Assembly (NCBI GenBank): GCA_965249215.1
Contig: CBDFLN010000001.1
Location: 1 to 64,000 of the forward strand
Reading direction: 5' to 3'
DNA: 64,000 bases
Source: G963667675 sp965249215
GTDB lineage: Bacteria; Chloroflexota; Dehalococcoidia; Lucifugimonadales; UBA3495
A model generated the notes under the pieces. It was not told where the DNA came from. It ran no database searches and saw only the letters and a list, made by a program, of their open reading frames with translations. A program made the position numbers and the translations under genes. Of the stretch, positions 8,180 to 18,918 are shown in pieces (the stretch's first letter is position 1; the number at the start of each line of letters is the position of its first letter).

Positions 8180-9165
8180 GTCGATGGAGTACGCTGGGGG
8201 AAGCGACGACAACTCCGCGTGCTGGGCGTTCCCAAGAGCACGTACTACCGCTGGAAGAAGCCGTCCCAGGGTGCTGGGGAGCGTTGCTGGAGGCAGGCCT
8301 GGAACCGGCTGACATCAGAAGAAGAAACAACGGTGCTGGCGGTCGCTCGGGAGATGCCGGAGTGGCGAAGTCGGCAGTTGGCGGCCTGGCTCACGGACCA
8401 GAAGGGATTGGCCGTCTCCGAATCCACGGTATACCGGCTCTTACGCCGGGAGGGACTGGTGAAGGCGGCAGAGCGGCAACTGCTTGCGGGCAAAGAGTAC
8501 CAGCACAAGACCACCGGTCCCGCACCAGCTGTGGGCCACCGACGCCTCCTACTTCCGGGTCGTAGGCTGGGGCTACTACTACCTCGTGACGGTGATGGAC
8601 GACTTCTCTCGCTTCATCCTGGCCCACAAGCTACAGGAGGACATGACAACGGACTCCCTGATCGAGGTGGTTCAGGAGACCATCGACACCACAGGGATGG
8701 ATGACGTACCAGTGCAGGACCGGACCAAACTCCTCTCCGACAATGGGTCAGGCTACGTCTCTCGGGCCTTTCGGGAGTACCTGCAGCAGGTGGGGATCCG
8801 CCACATCCTGGCCTCTCCTTTCCACCCCCAGACCAACGGGAAGCTGGAGCGGTACCACCGTACCCTGAAGACAGAGGTGAACCAGGTGCCCTACGAGGTC
8901 GTGCAGGACCTGGAGGGGGCCATCGGGGCTTTCGTGGACTTCTACAACCACCGACGGTATCACAAGGCCCTGGGGAACGTGACCCCTGCGAATGTCTTGC
9001 AGGGGCACCGGGAGGCTATTCTGGCACGGAGAAAGGAGGTGCAGAAGGCGACTTTCGAGCGAAGGAGGCGGTACAATCAGGCAGTCTGGGGAGCCACTAA
9101 AAAGGGAGCCCCACCACCCTGATCTCTTCAATCAAAAAGTGTCCCATTATCGCTGACTGCTAACA
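8180..9165 (+). pseudogene. Decayed IS3-type element related to copies A-D
   Basis: Directly after copy A lies a frameshifted orfB of a related but distinct IS. The first part (VLGVPKSTYYRWKKP) shifts frame near 8520 and then reads WATDASYFRVVGWGYYYLV through SDNGSGY and NGKLERYHRTL. OrfA and the left end are missing. The right end, ending at 9165, matches the IS terminus pattern (TGTTAGCAGTCAGCGATAAT inward). Copy A probably inserted into or recombined with it. Confidence 0.88.
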
Positions 9166-9312
9166 GATCTGGCTGGCGCAGATAGGGCAGCAGGGGACCC
9201 GGAAGGGCTCCCCCGTCTCCTCGTCCCGGATGAGCCCGCCTCTGGATGTGGGCCACTTCTCGATGTACGCCGCCTGCCAGCGGTAGGAGAGCTTTGCCCG
9301 TTCCCTGGACAT
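9160..9312 (-). CDS. Small hypothetical protein, C-terminus cut by IS remnant
   Basis: An ATG at 9312 opens a 50-residue frame with protein-like composition (SYRWQAAYIEKWPTSRG) ending in CCPICASQI, possibly half of a zinc ribbon. The last codons fall in the terminus of the IS remnant, so the native end is lost. I do not recognise the family. Confidence 0.4.
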   Translation of the reverse strand: MSRERAKLSYRWQAAYIEKWPTSRGGLIRDEETGEPFRVPCCPICASQIC

Positions 9313-9348
9313 GATGGCGAAGAGGGGGCCTGGGCCGTGTCGCCGGGG

Positions 9349-9654
9349 TCATGGCCCCTCCCCCTTCTCAAGGAGATAGGGAAGCGCTGGGGCGTAACGG
9401 TCGAAGAATTTGGCGACCTTGAGGGCACACTCCCGGTCCCTCTTGTCGCCGATGCCCAGCAGCGTCTGGACGATGACCTCTTCGCAGTCCTCTTCGGCGT
9501 AGGCCGGGGTCAGCAGCGTCTCTTGGACGGCAGGGGGAAGGGAGTCCCACCGCTCCCGGCTCAGCTTCAGCCCGCCGTGACTGGCCGCTTCGCGTCTTCG
9601 CAGCTTCCCCAGAGTCGTGGTCCATATTGACCCTGGTCGAGCTGTGCCCTTCTC
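9349..9654 (-). pseudogene. Hypothetical protein fragment
   Basis: An open minus-strand frame of about 100 codons ending in TGA at 9349-9351 looks protein-like (RERWDSLPPAVQETLL, then ECALKVAKFFDRYAPALPYL) but has no ATG, GTG or TTG start after the upstream stop at 9655-9657. It is probably the C-terminal part of a broken gene, on the same strand and just upstream of the 50-residue frame. Family unknown. Confidence 0.4.
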
Positions 9655-10097
9655 TCAATGCGCCGTCCTGTGACCACACGTCGTAGGCCGGCCGCATCCA
9701 CGTCGTAGCAGATCCCCAGAACTCGCGTTGCGACGAAGAGACCCTGGCCGAGCTGCGTCTTTTCCACCCTGGCCCCTCTGCGTTCGATGCGCGGACCAGG
9801 CCGGAGACAAGTCACGCTGCGTTCACGTGCGGCATCCCACCGTGGGCGGAGTGTGGTCATCGTCAACGAACCCATTAACCAGGACCCACGCCAAGGATGC
9901 CGATGCGGGCAACACACATCCTTGGAGTTCAACGGGGTCAGCTGCCGGTTCAAAGAGAGTCTGCGAGAACATGGGGTAGTAGCCTGACCCTGGGTGGGTG
10001 GCTTGTCGATCATCACAGTGGGCGGCTTTTCACTTGACTTCACAACAGTGCTTCCATAGCATTTGAGCATAGTACTGGGTGGGAAAGGAGGCCAGCC
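9655..10097. other. No supported gene
   Basis: I see no convincing coding region, RNA gene or repeat in these roughly 440 bp. A long minus-strand frame across it also lies antisense to the zinc protein gene and has no family-like features. Confidence 0.5.
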
Positions 10098-10307
10098 ATG
10101 AAGTGTTACCTTTGCAGCACCCAAGAGGGTATCGCCACAGAGGCCGTTGCCACGTGCCGGTTTTGTGGCGTAGCCCTGTGCGTCCGGCATCACATCGAGG
10201 CGGTAGAGACGACGCAAGGCGGGATGCGGTACACGTGCGACCATACAGTTGCCACGGCGGAAGGGCTAGAGAGAGCCAAACAGGTGCTGGAGAGGCTAGT
10301 TGGGTAG
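10098..10307 (+). CDS. Small zinc-binding protein (DUF2180-like)
   Basis: The 69-residue protein has paired cysteines at its start (MKCYLC), a second CRFC pair, then CVRHH and a last Cys-His pair (CDHT). This resembles the small zinc-binding DUF2180 proteins, whose function is unknown. A strong AAAGGAGG ribosome site precedes the ATG. It is monocistronic by position: a hairpin terminator follows within 20 bp and katG then has its own promoter. Confidence 0.7.
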   Translation: MKCYLCSTQEGIATEAVATCRFCGVALCVRHHIEAVETTQGGMRYTCDHTVATAEGLERAKQVLERLVG

Positions 10308-10325
10308 CCGAGTGATGTGCCGGTG

Positions 10326-10369
10326 GGGATGTGACTCCGGGAGGTAACTCCCCGGAGGCACATCCCTTT
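10326..10369 (+). terminator. Rho-independent terminator-like hairpin
   Basis: GGGATGTGACTCCGGGAG pairs with the downstream arm CTCCCCGGAGGCACATCCC (one bulge/mismatch) around a short GTAA loop and is followed by TTT. It lies 19 bp after the zinc protein stop. The stem is very strong; the T-run is short. Confidence 0.7.
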
Positions 10370-10436
10370 CAGCTTACCATTGGCTATGGACGGCTTAGGG
10401 ATGTCCCAAAAGGGCTTCTGCGTAGTGTGCAACCCC

Positions 10437-10465
10437 TTGACACATAATTAGGCGATAGCTATTCT
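10437..10465 (+). promoter_or_regulatory. Sigma70-type promoter of katG
   Basis: A perfect TTGACA (10437-10442) is separated by 17 nt from TATTCT (10460-10465). The katG start is about 65 nt further. The palindrome ATAGCTAT overlaps the spacer and -10 region and could bind a repressor such as a Fur-family protein, but this is speculative. Confidence 0.65.
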
Positions 10466-10529
10466 GAATCAAACTCGGTTCCGAATGGCGTTGCGCCACA
10501 CTCAGCAATTTGACGAAAGGAGAAACTAA

Positions 10530-12662
<2,133 letters not shown>

Positions 12663-12699
12663 TCTCAGCGAGGTGCTCGTAACGGTCGTCTCCTGTGCA

Positions 12700-12791
12700 T
12701 CCGTCAAGTTGAGGTAGTTGCGGACTGCAAAGGCATCAGTCCACAGATACCGCTCTGGAACGCGGTCGGAGGCGCCACCACCTACACCCAC
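12700..12791 (-). pseudogene. Possible short remnant of an unrelated gene
   Basis: On the minus strand a short frame reads VPERYLWTDAFAVRNYLNL, which looks like genuine protein sequence rather than antisense noise. It has no proper start and continues only into antisense of katG. Probably a leftover fragment; family uncertain. Confidence 0.25.
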
Positions 12792-12802
12792 TTGGACAAA
12801 CC

Positions 12803-12928
12803 GAACGGCTCGCCTTGTTTGTGGCCATGCCCCATTATAGCAAAGGTCTCGTGATCGTCACGAACAGCGACAACCCCAATGACGTCATCACGGACATCGC
12901 GCGCCTCTGGGCCGACGCCGAGCTCTAA
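12803..12928 (+). pseudogene. C-terminal scrap of a serine hydrolase (beta-lactamase-like)
   Basis: A frame ending at TAA 12926-12928 reads LFVAMPHYSKGLVIVTNSDN, the typical C-terminal strand of class C beta-lactamase-like serine hydrolases. Nothing upstream continues it. The remaining part of 12663-13231 shows no other gene. Confidence 0.5.
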
Positions 12929-13231
12929 GCACTGGGTTTATCTTGGTGGGACGAGACGTGGGTCAGTTTGATGTAGACGTTTCCGGCGTCAATACGTTGC
13001 TACTGTGGGCAAGACTCGTCACCTTCTCGGAGTAGGGAACTGTTACTACCAGATGGTGGAGACGGGGGAGGGAAGAAGCCCAGCGCCCCCAAAATAATCT
13101 TGGACTCGCTGAGAGAGCGATGCGCCTTCACCGTCAGTCTTTGCGGCACCGGAGATTAAGGAGGCCAGACTACCGGAGCGCCAAACTTTGGCCCTTTACA
13201 CGGTTGTGCTCTCCAGCACTATAATTGGCGC

Positions 13232-14205
13232 ATGCGAATATCCTTAAAGGGGTCCCTCATTGTTGCCTTGGCTACAGCACTTGTGCTGGCTGCTTGCGGA
13301 GGGCCCGAACCGACAGCGATGCCCACTCCGACTGCCACCCCTACCGTCCAGCCCACGCCCATGCCCACCGCTACGCCTACGCCCACAGCGAACGCTGTAC
13401 CCCCACCTACGGCTCCCCCGACTCTTACCCCAACCCCTGCTCCTACGGCAAGCCCAGCGCCCGCGCTGAGAGCGCTGCGGGGACTCGGCCGCATCGCTTT
13501 CACTTCGAACAGAGACGGCAACGGCGAGATATATGTGATGGATGCTGACGGCTCCAACCAGACCCGTCTCACGATCAACCCTGCTGTGGACTCGGTTCCG
13601 AGCTGGTCGCCCGACGGCAGCAAGATCCTCTATGAGTCGGACAGAGATGGCAACCACGAGATCTACGTCATGAATGCTGATGGTTCCGATCAGACCCGCC
13701 TCACGTTCAGCTCCGCTCTTGACCTGTCGGGTAGTTGGTCGCCTGACGGTACAAAGATCCTCTTTTCATCAGGTAGAGAAGGGAGCATGGATATCTACGT
13801 GATGAACACTGATGGCTCCAATCAGACCCGCCTCACCAACAATCCAGACTGGGAGGCTGGATCTGCCTACTCGCCTGACGGTACCAAAATCGCCTTCAAG
13901 CGTGACAAACACAGCTTCCGCGGCGACCAGAACGGCAGTGAGACTTACGTGATGGATGCGGACGGTTCCAACGAGACACCGCTTGTCATCGAATAGGGGC
14001 GACACCTTCTGTTGCAACTCTCCCGTCTGGTCACCTGACGGCAGCAAGATCGCCTTCTCCACGAGCAGGGGCATGACCGAAGTGGAGACTCCTCGCGGTC
14101 TAAGGCGGCGGCCCAATCCCCCGGATATCTACGTCATCGATGCCGATGGCTCCAATGAGATTCGTCTCACCTCTGGTCCGGGATTTGACAAGAGACCATC
14201 CTGGT
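13232..14205 (+). pseudogene. TolB/PD40-type beta-propeller lipoprotein, frameshifted and cut by an IS21-type element
   Basis: The N-terminus is a lipoprotein signal (SLIVALATALVLAACGG, lipobox LAAC), followed by a Pro/Thr-rich linker of about 50 residues and then repeated PD40 blades of the form WSPDGSKI with IYVMDADGSNQTRLT. The first frame stops at 13996. The next blades continue in the +1 frame (SPVWSPDGSKIAF, then IYVIDADGSN), so a one-base shift lies just before 13996. The last blade breaks off at the IS boundary near 14206 and no continuation is found beyond it. The intact protein would be a surface-anchored propeller. The gene is probably dead here. Confidence 0.85.
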
Positions 14206-14335
14206 TGTCAAGAGCGGAGAGAGATTGTACCAGTAGGCCGGAGGGAAACTGTACCACCGAACGCCGCGGTGTGAGTATTGAAGTCTCTAGGTCTATGAAA
14301 GCTTAGGCTTCGTCAGTAGGCTGGTGCTGGTTGGT

Positions 14336-15076
14336 TTACCTGCTTTGCTTGAGGCGGAAGCTCTCTCCGTTCATCTCCAGGATATGGACATGGTGGGTGA
14401 GTCGGTCGAGGAGGGCCCCAGTGAGTCGTTCAGAGCCAAAGATTCCGGTCCACTCGTCGAAGGGCAGGTTGGAAGTAGCTAGGACCGAGCCGCGTTCATA
14501 GCGCTGGCTGAAAACCTCGAAGAGCAGCTCGGCACCGGTCTTGGACAAGGGTACGAAGCCCAGTTCGTCGACAATCAGGAGCTTGAGACGCGCCAGCTTC
14601 CTCTGCAAGTTGAGCAACCGCCGTTCGTCTCTGGCTTCAATCAACTCGTGGACCAGAGCGGCGGCCGTGGTGAATCCCACGGACAGTCCTCTCTGACACG
14701 CAGCCAGGCCGAGACCGAGGGCGACGTGGGTCTTGCCAGTGCCGCTGTTGCCAAGAGCGATGACGTTATCCTTGCGGTCGATGTACTCGCATCGTGCCAG
14801 CTCCAGCACCAGGGCTTTGTTGAGCGAGGGGATGGCCAGGAAGTCGAAGGTGTCCAGGCTCTTGGTGGTGGGAAAGCGGGCTGCCTTGATTCTGCGCTCC
14901 ACCATGCGATGATTACGGTCGATCAGCTCCAGCTCCGATAGGCGCAGCAGATAGTCCGGATGGTCAACTCCCTCGGCGGCGCACCGGCTTGCCACCTTGC
15001 CGTACTCCTTCAGGAATGTAGGGAGCTTGAGCTCCTTGAGATTGTGTTCCAGCAACACCGTGGACTTGTTGCTCAT
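14336..15076 (-). CDS. istB: IstB-like transposition ATPase
   Basis: This AAA+ helper of IS21 transposition has 246 residues from the ATG at 15076, which overlaps the istA stop as ATGA. Walker A is GNSGTGKTH and Walker B LLIVDELGF. A sensor-like segment (LATSNLPFDEWTGIFG) follows. IstB regulates target choice together with IstA. Longer upstream starts read through istA in another frame and are unlikely. Confidence 0.93.
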   Translation of the reverse strand: MSNKSTVLLEHNLKELKLPTFLKEYGKVASRCAAEGVDHPDYLLRLSELELIDRNHRMVERRIKAARFPTTKSLDTFDFLAIPSLNKALVLELARCEYIDRKDNVIALGNSGTGKTHVALGLGLAACQRGLSVGFTTAAALVHELIEARDERRLLNLQRKLARLKLLIVDELGFVPLSKTGAELLFEVFSQRYERGSVLATSNLPFDEWTGIFGSERLTGALLDRLTHHVHILEMNGESFRLKQSR

Positions 15077-16572
15077 GACCGGCTCCCCGCCAGGAGGGTC
15101 ATGTAGTCCCGAGTCGTCGTCGTCGTCACGTTGGCCCTGGGCAGATAGGGATACAGCTCCATGTCTAGCCTCGGTGGCCGGCCCTCGATCCGGCACAGCA
15201 CCAGGTGCCTGACAGCGTCGAAGCTCACCGCCCCGAGCCGAAGGGCATCTCGTACGGCGCTGTGGACTTCTTGCCTTCGGAAGTTCTCCATCAGTCTCAG
15301 GACTTGGACGAACTCGCGCTTTCCCCGCTTGCCCATCCGGGACTCCAGGAACCGCCGGAGTACGGCGAACTCCTCGGGCAACTCCCACCCAACCAGTGGC
15401 GCCGCCTGATCAAGAGCCCCCGTCTTCTGTTCCAGTAATGGGAGGTAGTGGAGAGGGTCGAAGACGAAGTCATCTCGTTCATAGGAGCGTCGATGACGGG
15501 CGATTACCTCCGGCCCGCAGCTGATCACTACCTCGTGTACATAGCCACGGACCAGCACGTCCCGATGACCGTAGGCCACCGGCACAGAGTAGTCGTTGGT
15601 CCGGTACCTGACCAGCGACAGAGAACTGACCCGGGTCGCGTGCTTGTCGCTGGCATCGTAGGCGGTTGCCGGAAGGGGAAGCAGGGCCACCAAGTCTCGT
15701 TGGAGTCGCTCTCCTATCGTCTCGTCATGACCTCGCAGCCGGGCATCGAGCCGCTTGCGGCACTGCGCCTCCAGGTAGGCGTTCAGGTCCTCGAAGCTCT
15801 CGAACGAGGGGATGGGTACCAGGAAGTTCCGGCGTGCATACCCAACCAGCCCTTCCACCTTCCCTTTATCATTTCCCTTGCCCGGACGGCCAAACCGGTC
15901 ATCGAACAGGTAGTGGGACTGCAGCTCGGAGAACACCCTGGTCCGTTGGCGGCGGCCATCTCCCAGTATCCTGGCCACCGCCAGGGTGGTGTTGTCGTAG
16001 AGAATGCTCTGGGGCACCCCGCCCAGAAATGCAAAGGCGGAGACGTGTCCATCACAGAAGGCCTCGGTGGTCTCCGCTGGATACGCCTTCACGTAGCACG
16101 CATCGCTGTGAGGGAGATCCATGGCGAAGTAGTGGGCTTTCTGCTCCGCTCCACCGATGACCACCCAAGCTTCGCCGAAGTCACACTGGGCGTGCCCTGG
16201 AGAATGTGTCAGCGGCACGAACATCTCTCGGGTCTGGCGACGACGCTCCCGGACGTAGTCCTTGACTATCGTGTACTTGCCCAGGAACCCGTGCTCATCT
16301 CTCAGGCGGTCATAGATACGCCTGGCCGTGTGACGCTGCTTCTTCGGCAGCGATTGATCGTCCGCCAGGATACGGTCGATCGCTCCTTTGTAGGGGTCTA
16401 GCTTCGGCCGGCGGGGGGGCTGCTGGCGCCGATACCCGGGAGGCACCGAGTACTCCAGCATCTTCTTGACGGTACTGCGGTGTAGATCGAACATCCGGGC
16501 TACCTGACGGATGCTCATCCCTTCAACGAAGTGGGCCCGACGAACTCTCCCGTACAGATCCACGGTGTACAT
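15073..16572 (-). CDS. istA: IstA-like DDE transposase
   Basis: The 499-residue protein begins with a helix-turn-helix (GMSIRQVARMFDLHRSTVKK) and contains an rve integrase core with acidic residues in QCDFGEAWV and SILYDNTTLAV, followed by the beta-rich C-terminal Mu-type domain (PVAYGHRDVLVRGYVHEV). It catalyses strand transfer of the IS21-type element and is translationally coupled to istB. Confidence 0.94.
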   Translation of the reverse strand: MYTVDLYGRVRRAHFVEGMSIRQVARMFDLHRSTVKKMLEYSVPPGYRRQQPPRRPKLDPYKGAIDRILADDQSLPKKQRHTARRIYDRLRDEHGFLGKYTIVKDYVRERRRQTREMFVPLTHSPGHAQCDFGEAWVVIGGAEQKAHYFAMDLPHSDACYVKAYPAETTEAFCDGHVSAFAFLGGVPQSILYDNTTLAVARILGDGRRQRTRVFSELQSHYLFDDRFGRPGKGNDKGKVEGLVGYARRNFLVPIPSFESFEDLNAYLEAQCRKRLDARLRGHDETIGERLQRDLVALLPLPATAYDASDKHATRVSSLSLVRYRTNDYSVPVAYGHRDVLVRGYVHEVVISCGPEVIARHRRSYERDDFVFDPLHYLPLLEQKTGALDQAAPLVGWELPEEFAVLRRFLESRMGKRGKREFVQVLRLMENFRRQEVHSAVRDALRLGAVSFDAVRHLVLCRIEGRPPRLDMELYPYLPRANVTTTTTRDYMTLLAGSRS

Positions 16573-16726
16573 CCCTCCAGCCTCCCCTCCCAGCGCTTAC
16601 TCTTAGCTTAGGGAGAAGGCCTCGGGCGGTACAATTTTAAACCGCCGCCACAGCCGCGGCTCTACCGCCTCTGTGGCACATTATTACTCCGCCGTTTACA
16701 ACTCAATGCGCAACTTGCAATCAAAC

Positions 16727-18697
16727 TTGATTCTCTCGTAACAACCCCTCGTCCTGCGGGTGCAAGGTGGGGATAATGTAAGGAAAGAGCGCGGGCGCTG
16801 CGTCTGGGCGAGGGAGGGGAGGATGTTCCGAATACGAGACCCGCAAGAGAGCCTCTGGCAGTCCCAGTTCCTGGTGACGCCGAAGAAGGCTAAGCGCCTG
16901 GAGAGAAGTTGGGCCGAGGTTTTCCGAAACGAGGCGCTCCCCCTGATTGACGAGGAGCGCTTTGCTCCCATGTACTGCGTGGACAACGGCCGTCCCAACC
17001 GGGCGGTGCAGACCGTCCTCGGGGTCCACCTTCTCAAAGAGATGTTCAACCTCACCGACGATGAAGCCCTGGAACAACTAGAGTTCAACCTGCTCTGGCA
17101 CCACGCCCTGCGGCTAGACATCGAGGAGACCCACCTGCCCCAGAAGACCCTCCACAACTTCCGAGTTCGCCTGATGCAGCACGACGGTGGCCCGCTGGCT
17201 TTCCAGGAGACCACGGACCGGATCATCCAGGCGCTGGGCATACGCACCGGAAAGCAACGGCTGGACTCCACCCACATCATGCGCAAGATCGCCACACTCG
17301 CCCGGCTGGGCCTGTTCTGTGAGACGATGCGGTTGTTCCTGCGGGCCTTGCGCCGGGAGCACCCAGAGCTTCGCCCTGTGGTTCCGGACGGCCTCCTAGG
17401 GCGCTATTTGAAGAAAGAAGACGAGGCGACCCACTACGAGGACGTCCGCTCGGGGGAGAGTCAGCGACGCCTTTCGGTCTGTGCCCGGGACCTCTACCGG
17501 CTGGTGGACCGGTTCCGTGGCACGACTGCTGCCCAGCTGGAGGAGTACCGGCTGCGGGAGCAATGCCATGTGGGCAAACACCGGGACGGGCGCCCCGGGG
17601 ACGATGACGACGATGCTGGGGAAGGCAAGGCGCCCGTGGCCCTTAAGGACCCGAAGCAGGTGTCCGCCGACTCGCTGCAATCGCCCCACGACCCGGATAT
17701 GACCTACAGCGGCCACAAGGGGAAGGGGTACGAGGTGCAGGTGGCGGAGACCTGTCACGAGGAGAACGCCACCCAGCTCATCACCCACGTGGAGGTGACC
17801 CCCTCGAGTGGGAGCGACACCGACGTGAGCGTGCCGGTCGTTGACGGGCTCGCGGAGCGGAAGGTCCGACCGGACGAGCTCTTCGCCGACACAGCGTATG
17901 GCTCGGGCCGCAACGCCTTCGAATCCTCGCGCCGGGGAACGGAACTGGTAAGCCCGGTGGCGGGGTCGGCGCCGGGGAACTCGCACGAAGGAGAGCGTGA
18001 CGGACCACCGCCGCTCACCGCCGCAGACTTCCAGATCGATGTCACAGGGGAGCAGGCCACGGTGTGCCCCGCCGGCCACCCGTCCATCGAGGAGTACGAG
18101 CTGGAGGATGCGCTGGAGCGGGTAGAGGTCCACTTTGCCAGGACAACATGCGAGCCCTGCCCCTTGCGGTCCAGTTGCCCAGTGAAGCTGGACCTGCGTG
18201 CGGGGGACTACGTCCTCAAGGCGGGCCTGGTGAAGGTGAACATCGAGCGGCGCCGGAGGGCCGAGGCCACCGAGGAGTGGCGCAAGCGGTATGCCATAAG
18301 GGCTGGCATCGAGGGAACGAACTCCGAGCTGAAGCGCGCCCACGGGCTTGGGCGCTTGCGGGTGCGAGGGGGCCGTCGGGTACGGCTTGCCGTCTACCTG
18401 AAGGCGTTGGCGTGCAATTTCAAGCGGATGGTCCATGCACGCCTGGTGGAGATGGAGAACACGGCTCAGCGGGCGGTCGGGACGGTACCTGCTGGTCGCG
18501 GCCGTCTAAGGGCGCCGCTCCATAACTTCCATCGGGTGCCCTGAACCACGGAAGGGGTACCGCAACGGGATCACGCTTGTCCTGAGCGCAGCAGATGGGG
18601 CGGTGAGGCAGCAGCCGGCATCCCGTGGCCTCCTCCCTTCCAGACACCTTCGCACGCCAGGGTTCATCTCAAACAGGCCTTGTTACGAGGGAATCAA
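16727..18697 (+). mobile_element. IS1182-type insertion sequence
   Basis: Inverted repeats TTGATTCTCTCGTAACAA (16727-16744) and TTGTTACGAGGGAATCAA (18680-18697) match at 17 of 18 positions and flank a single transposase gene, giving a 1971-bp element that appears intact. Immediate flanks do not show an obvious target duplication. Confidence 0.88.
16823..18544 (+). CDS. IS1182-family transposase
   Basis: The 573-residue protein, from the ATG at 16823 after a GGGAGG ribosome site, has the N-terminal DUF772-like region (RPNRAVQTVLGVHLLKEM, then LPQKTLHNFRVRL) and a C-terminal DDE domain. Acidic residues sit in RLDSTHIM, LFADTAYGS and the final IRAGIEGTNSELKRAHGL. A four-Cys cluster (CEPCPLRSSCPVKL) lies between. 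It is the sole gene of the element. Longer upstream starts lack a ribosome site. Confidence 0.93.
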   Translation: MFRIRDPQESLWQSQFLVTPKKAKRLERSWAEVFRNEALPLIDEERFAPMYCVDNGRPNRAVQTVLGVHLLKEMFNLTDDEALEQLEFNLLWHHALRLDIEETHLPQKTLHNFRVRLMQHDGGPLAFQETTDRIIQALGIRTGKQRLDSTHIMRKIATLARLGLFCETMRLFLRALRREHPELRPVVPDGLLGRYLKKEDEATHYEDVRSGESQRRLSVCARDLYRLVDRFRGTTAAQLEEYRLREQCHVGKHRDGRPGDDDDDAGEGKAPVALKDPKQVSADSLQSPHDPDMTYSGHKGKGYEVQVAETCHEENATQLITHVEVTPSSGSDTDVSVPVVDGLAERKVRPDELFADTAYGSGRNAFESSRRGTELVSPVAGSAPGNSHEGERDGPPPLTAADFQIDVTGEQATVCPAGHPSIEEYELEDALERVEVHFARTTCEPCPLRSSCPVKLDLRAGDYVLKAGLVKVNIERRRRAEATEEWRKRYAIRAGIEGTNSELKRAHGLGRLRVRGGRRVRLAVYLKALACNFKRMVHARLVEMENTAQRAVGTVPAGRGRLRAPLHNFHRVP

Positions 18698-18787
18698 CCT
18701 TATTTCTCTGTACAGCCCCCTGACCTCAACAGGGGCTCCGATGCCTAATGGCCCTTGCATCTGGCGGTTGAATGGCTCACACTACTC

Positions 18788-18805
18788 TATAAGAACACAT
18801 GTTCT
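18788..18805 (+). promoter_or_regulatory. LexA (SOS) box overlapping a -10 element
   Basis: AGAACACATGTTCT (18792-18805) is a perfect GAAC-N4-GTTC palindrome, the LexA site of Gram-positive bacteria that is also known for Dehalococcoides. It overlaps TATAAG (18788-18793), a good -10, so LexA would block initiation. The next gene, the conjugative ATPase, begins 113 nt downstream. A weaker TTGAAT lies 14 nt upstream of the -10. Confidence 0.65.
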
Positions 18806-18918
18806 CTCACATGTCCAGGAGGTGACGACATAGTCCTGCCATCGACTAGCCGATCAACACAGCGAAATCATGGGAACGAGTACCCGCTAACAGAATCGAG
18901 ATACGAGGAGGATCCACT

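Larger units (their letters stand above)
14206..16660 (-). mobile_element. IS21-type insertion sequence (istA/istB)
   Basis: The element starts at TGTCAAGAGCGG (14206), interrupting the PD40 gene, and contains istA and istB on the minus strand. TGTACC-containing motifs occur twice at the left end (ATTGTACC at about 14222) and once at the right (near 16630), as in multi-repeat IS21 ends. The right boundary is approximate, and no clear target duplication was found. Confidence 0.8.

Noticed and set aside
9567..10244. 225-codon minus-strand frame
   Set aside because: It is antisense to the small zinc protein, which has a strong ribosome site and clear Cys motifs, and its own sequence is not protein-like.
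18821..18840. A near-perfect Shine-Dalgarno (AGGAGGTGA) before a possible small gene
   Set aside because: No start codon with an open frame follows within range; only a three-codon GTG frame is present. It may be a relic.
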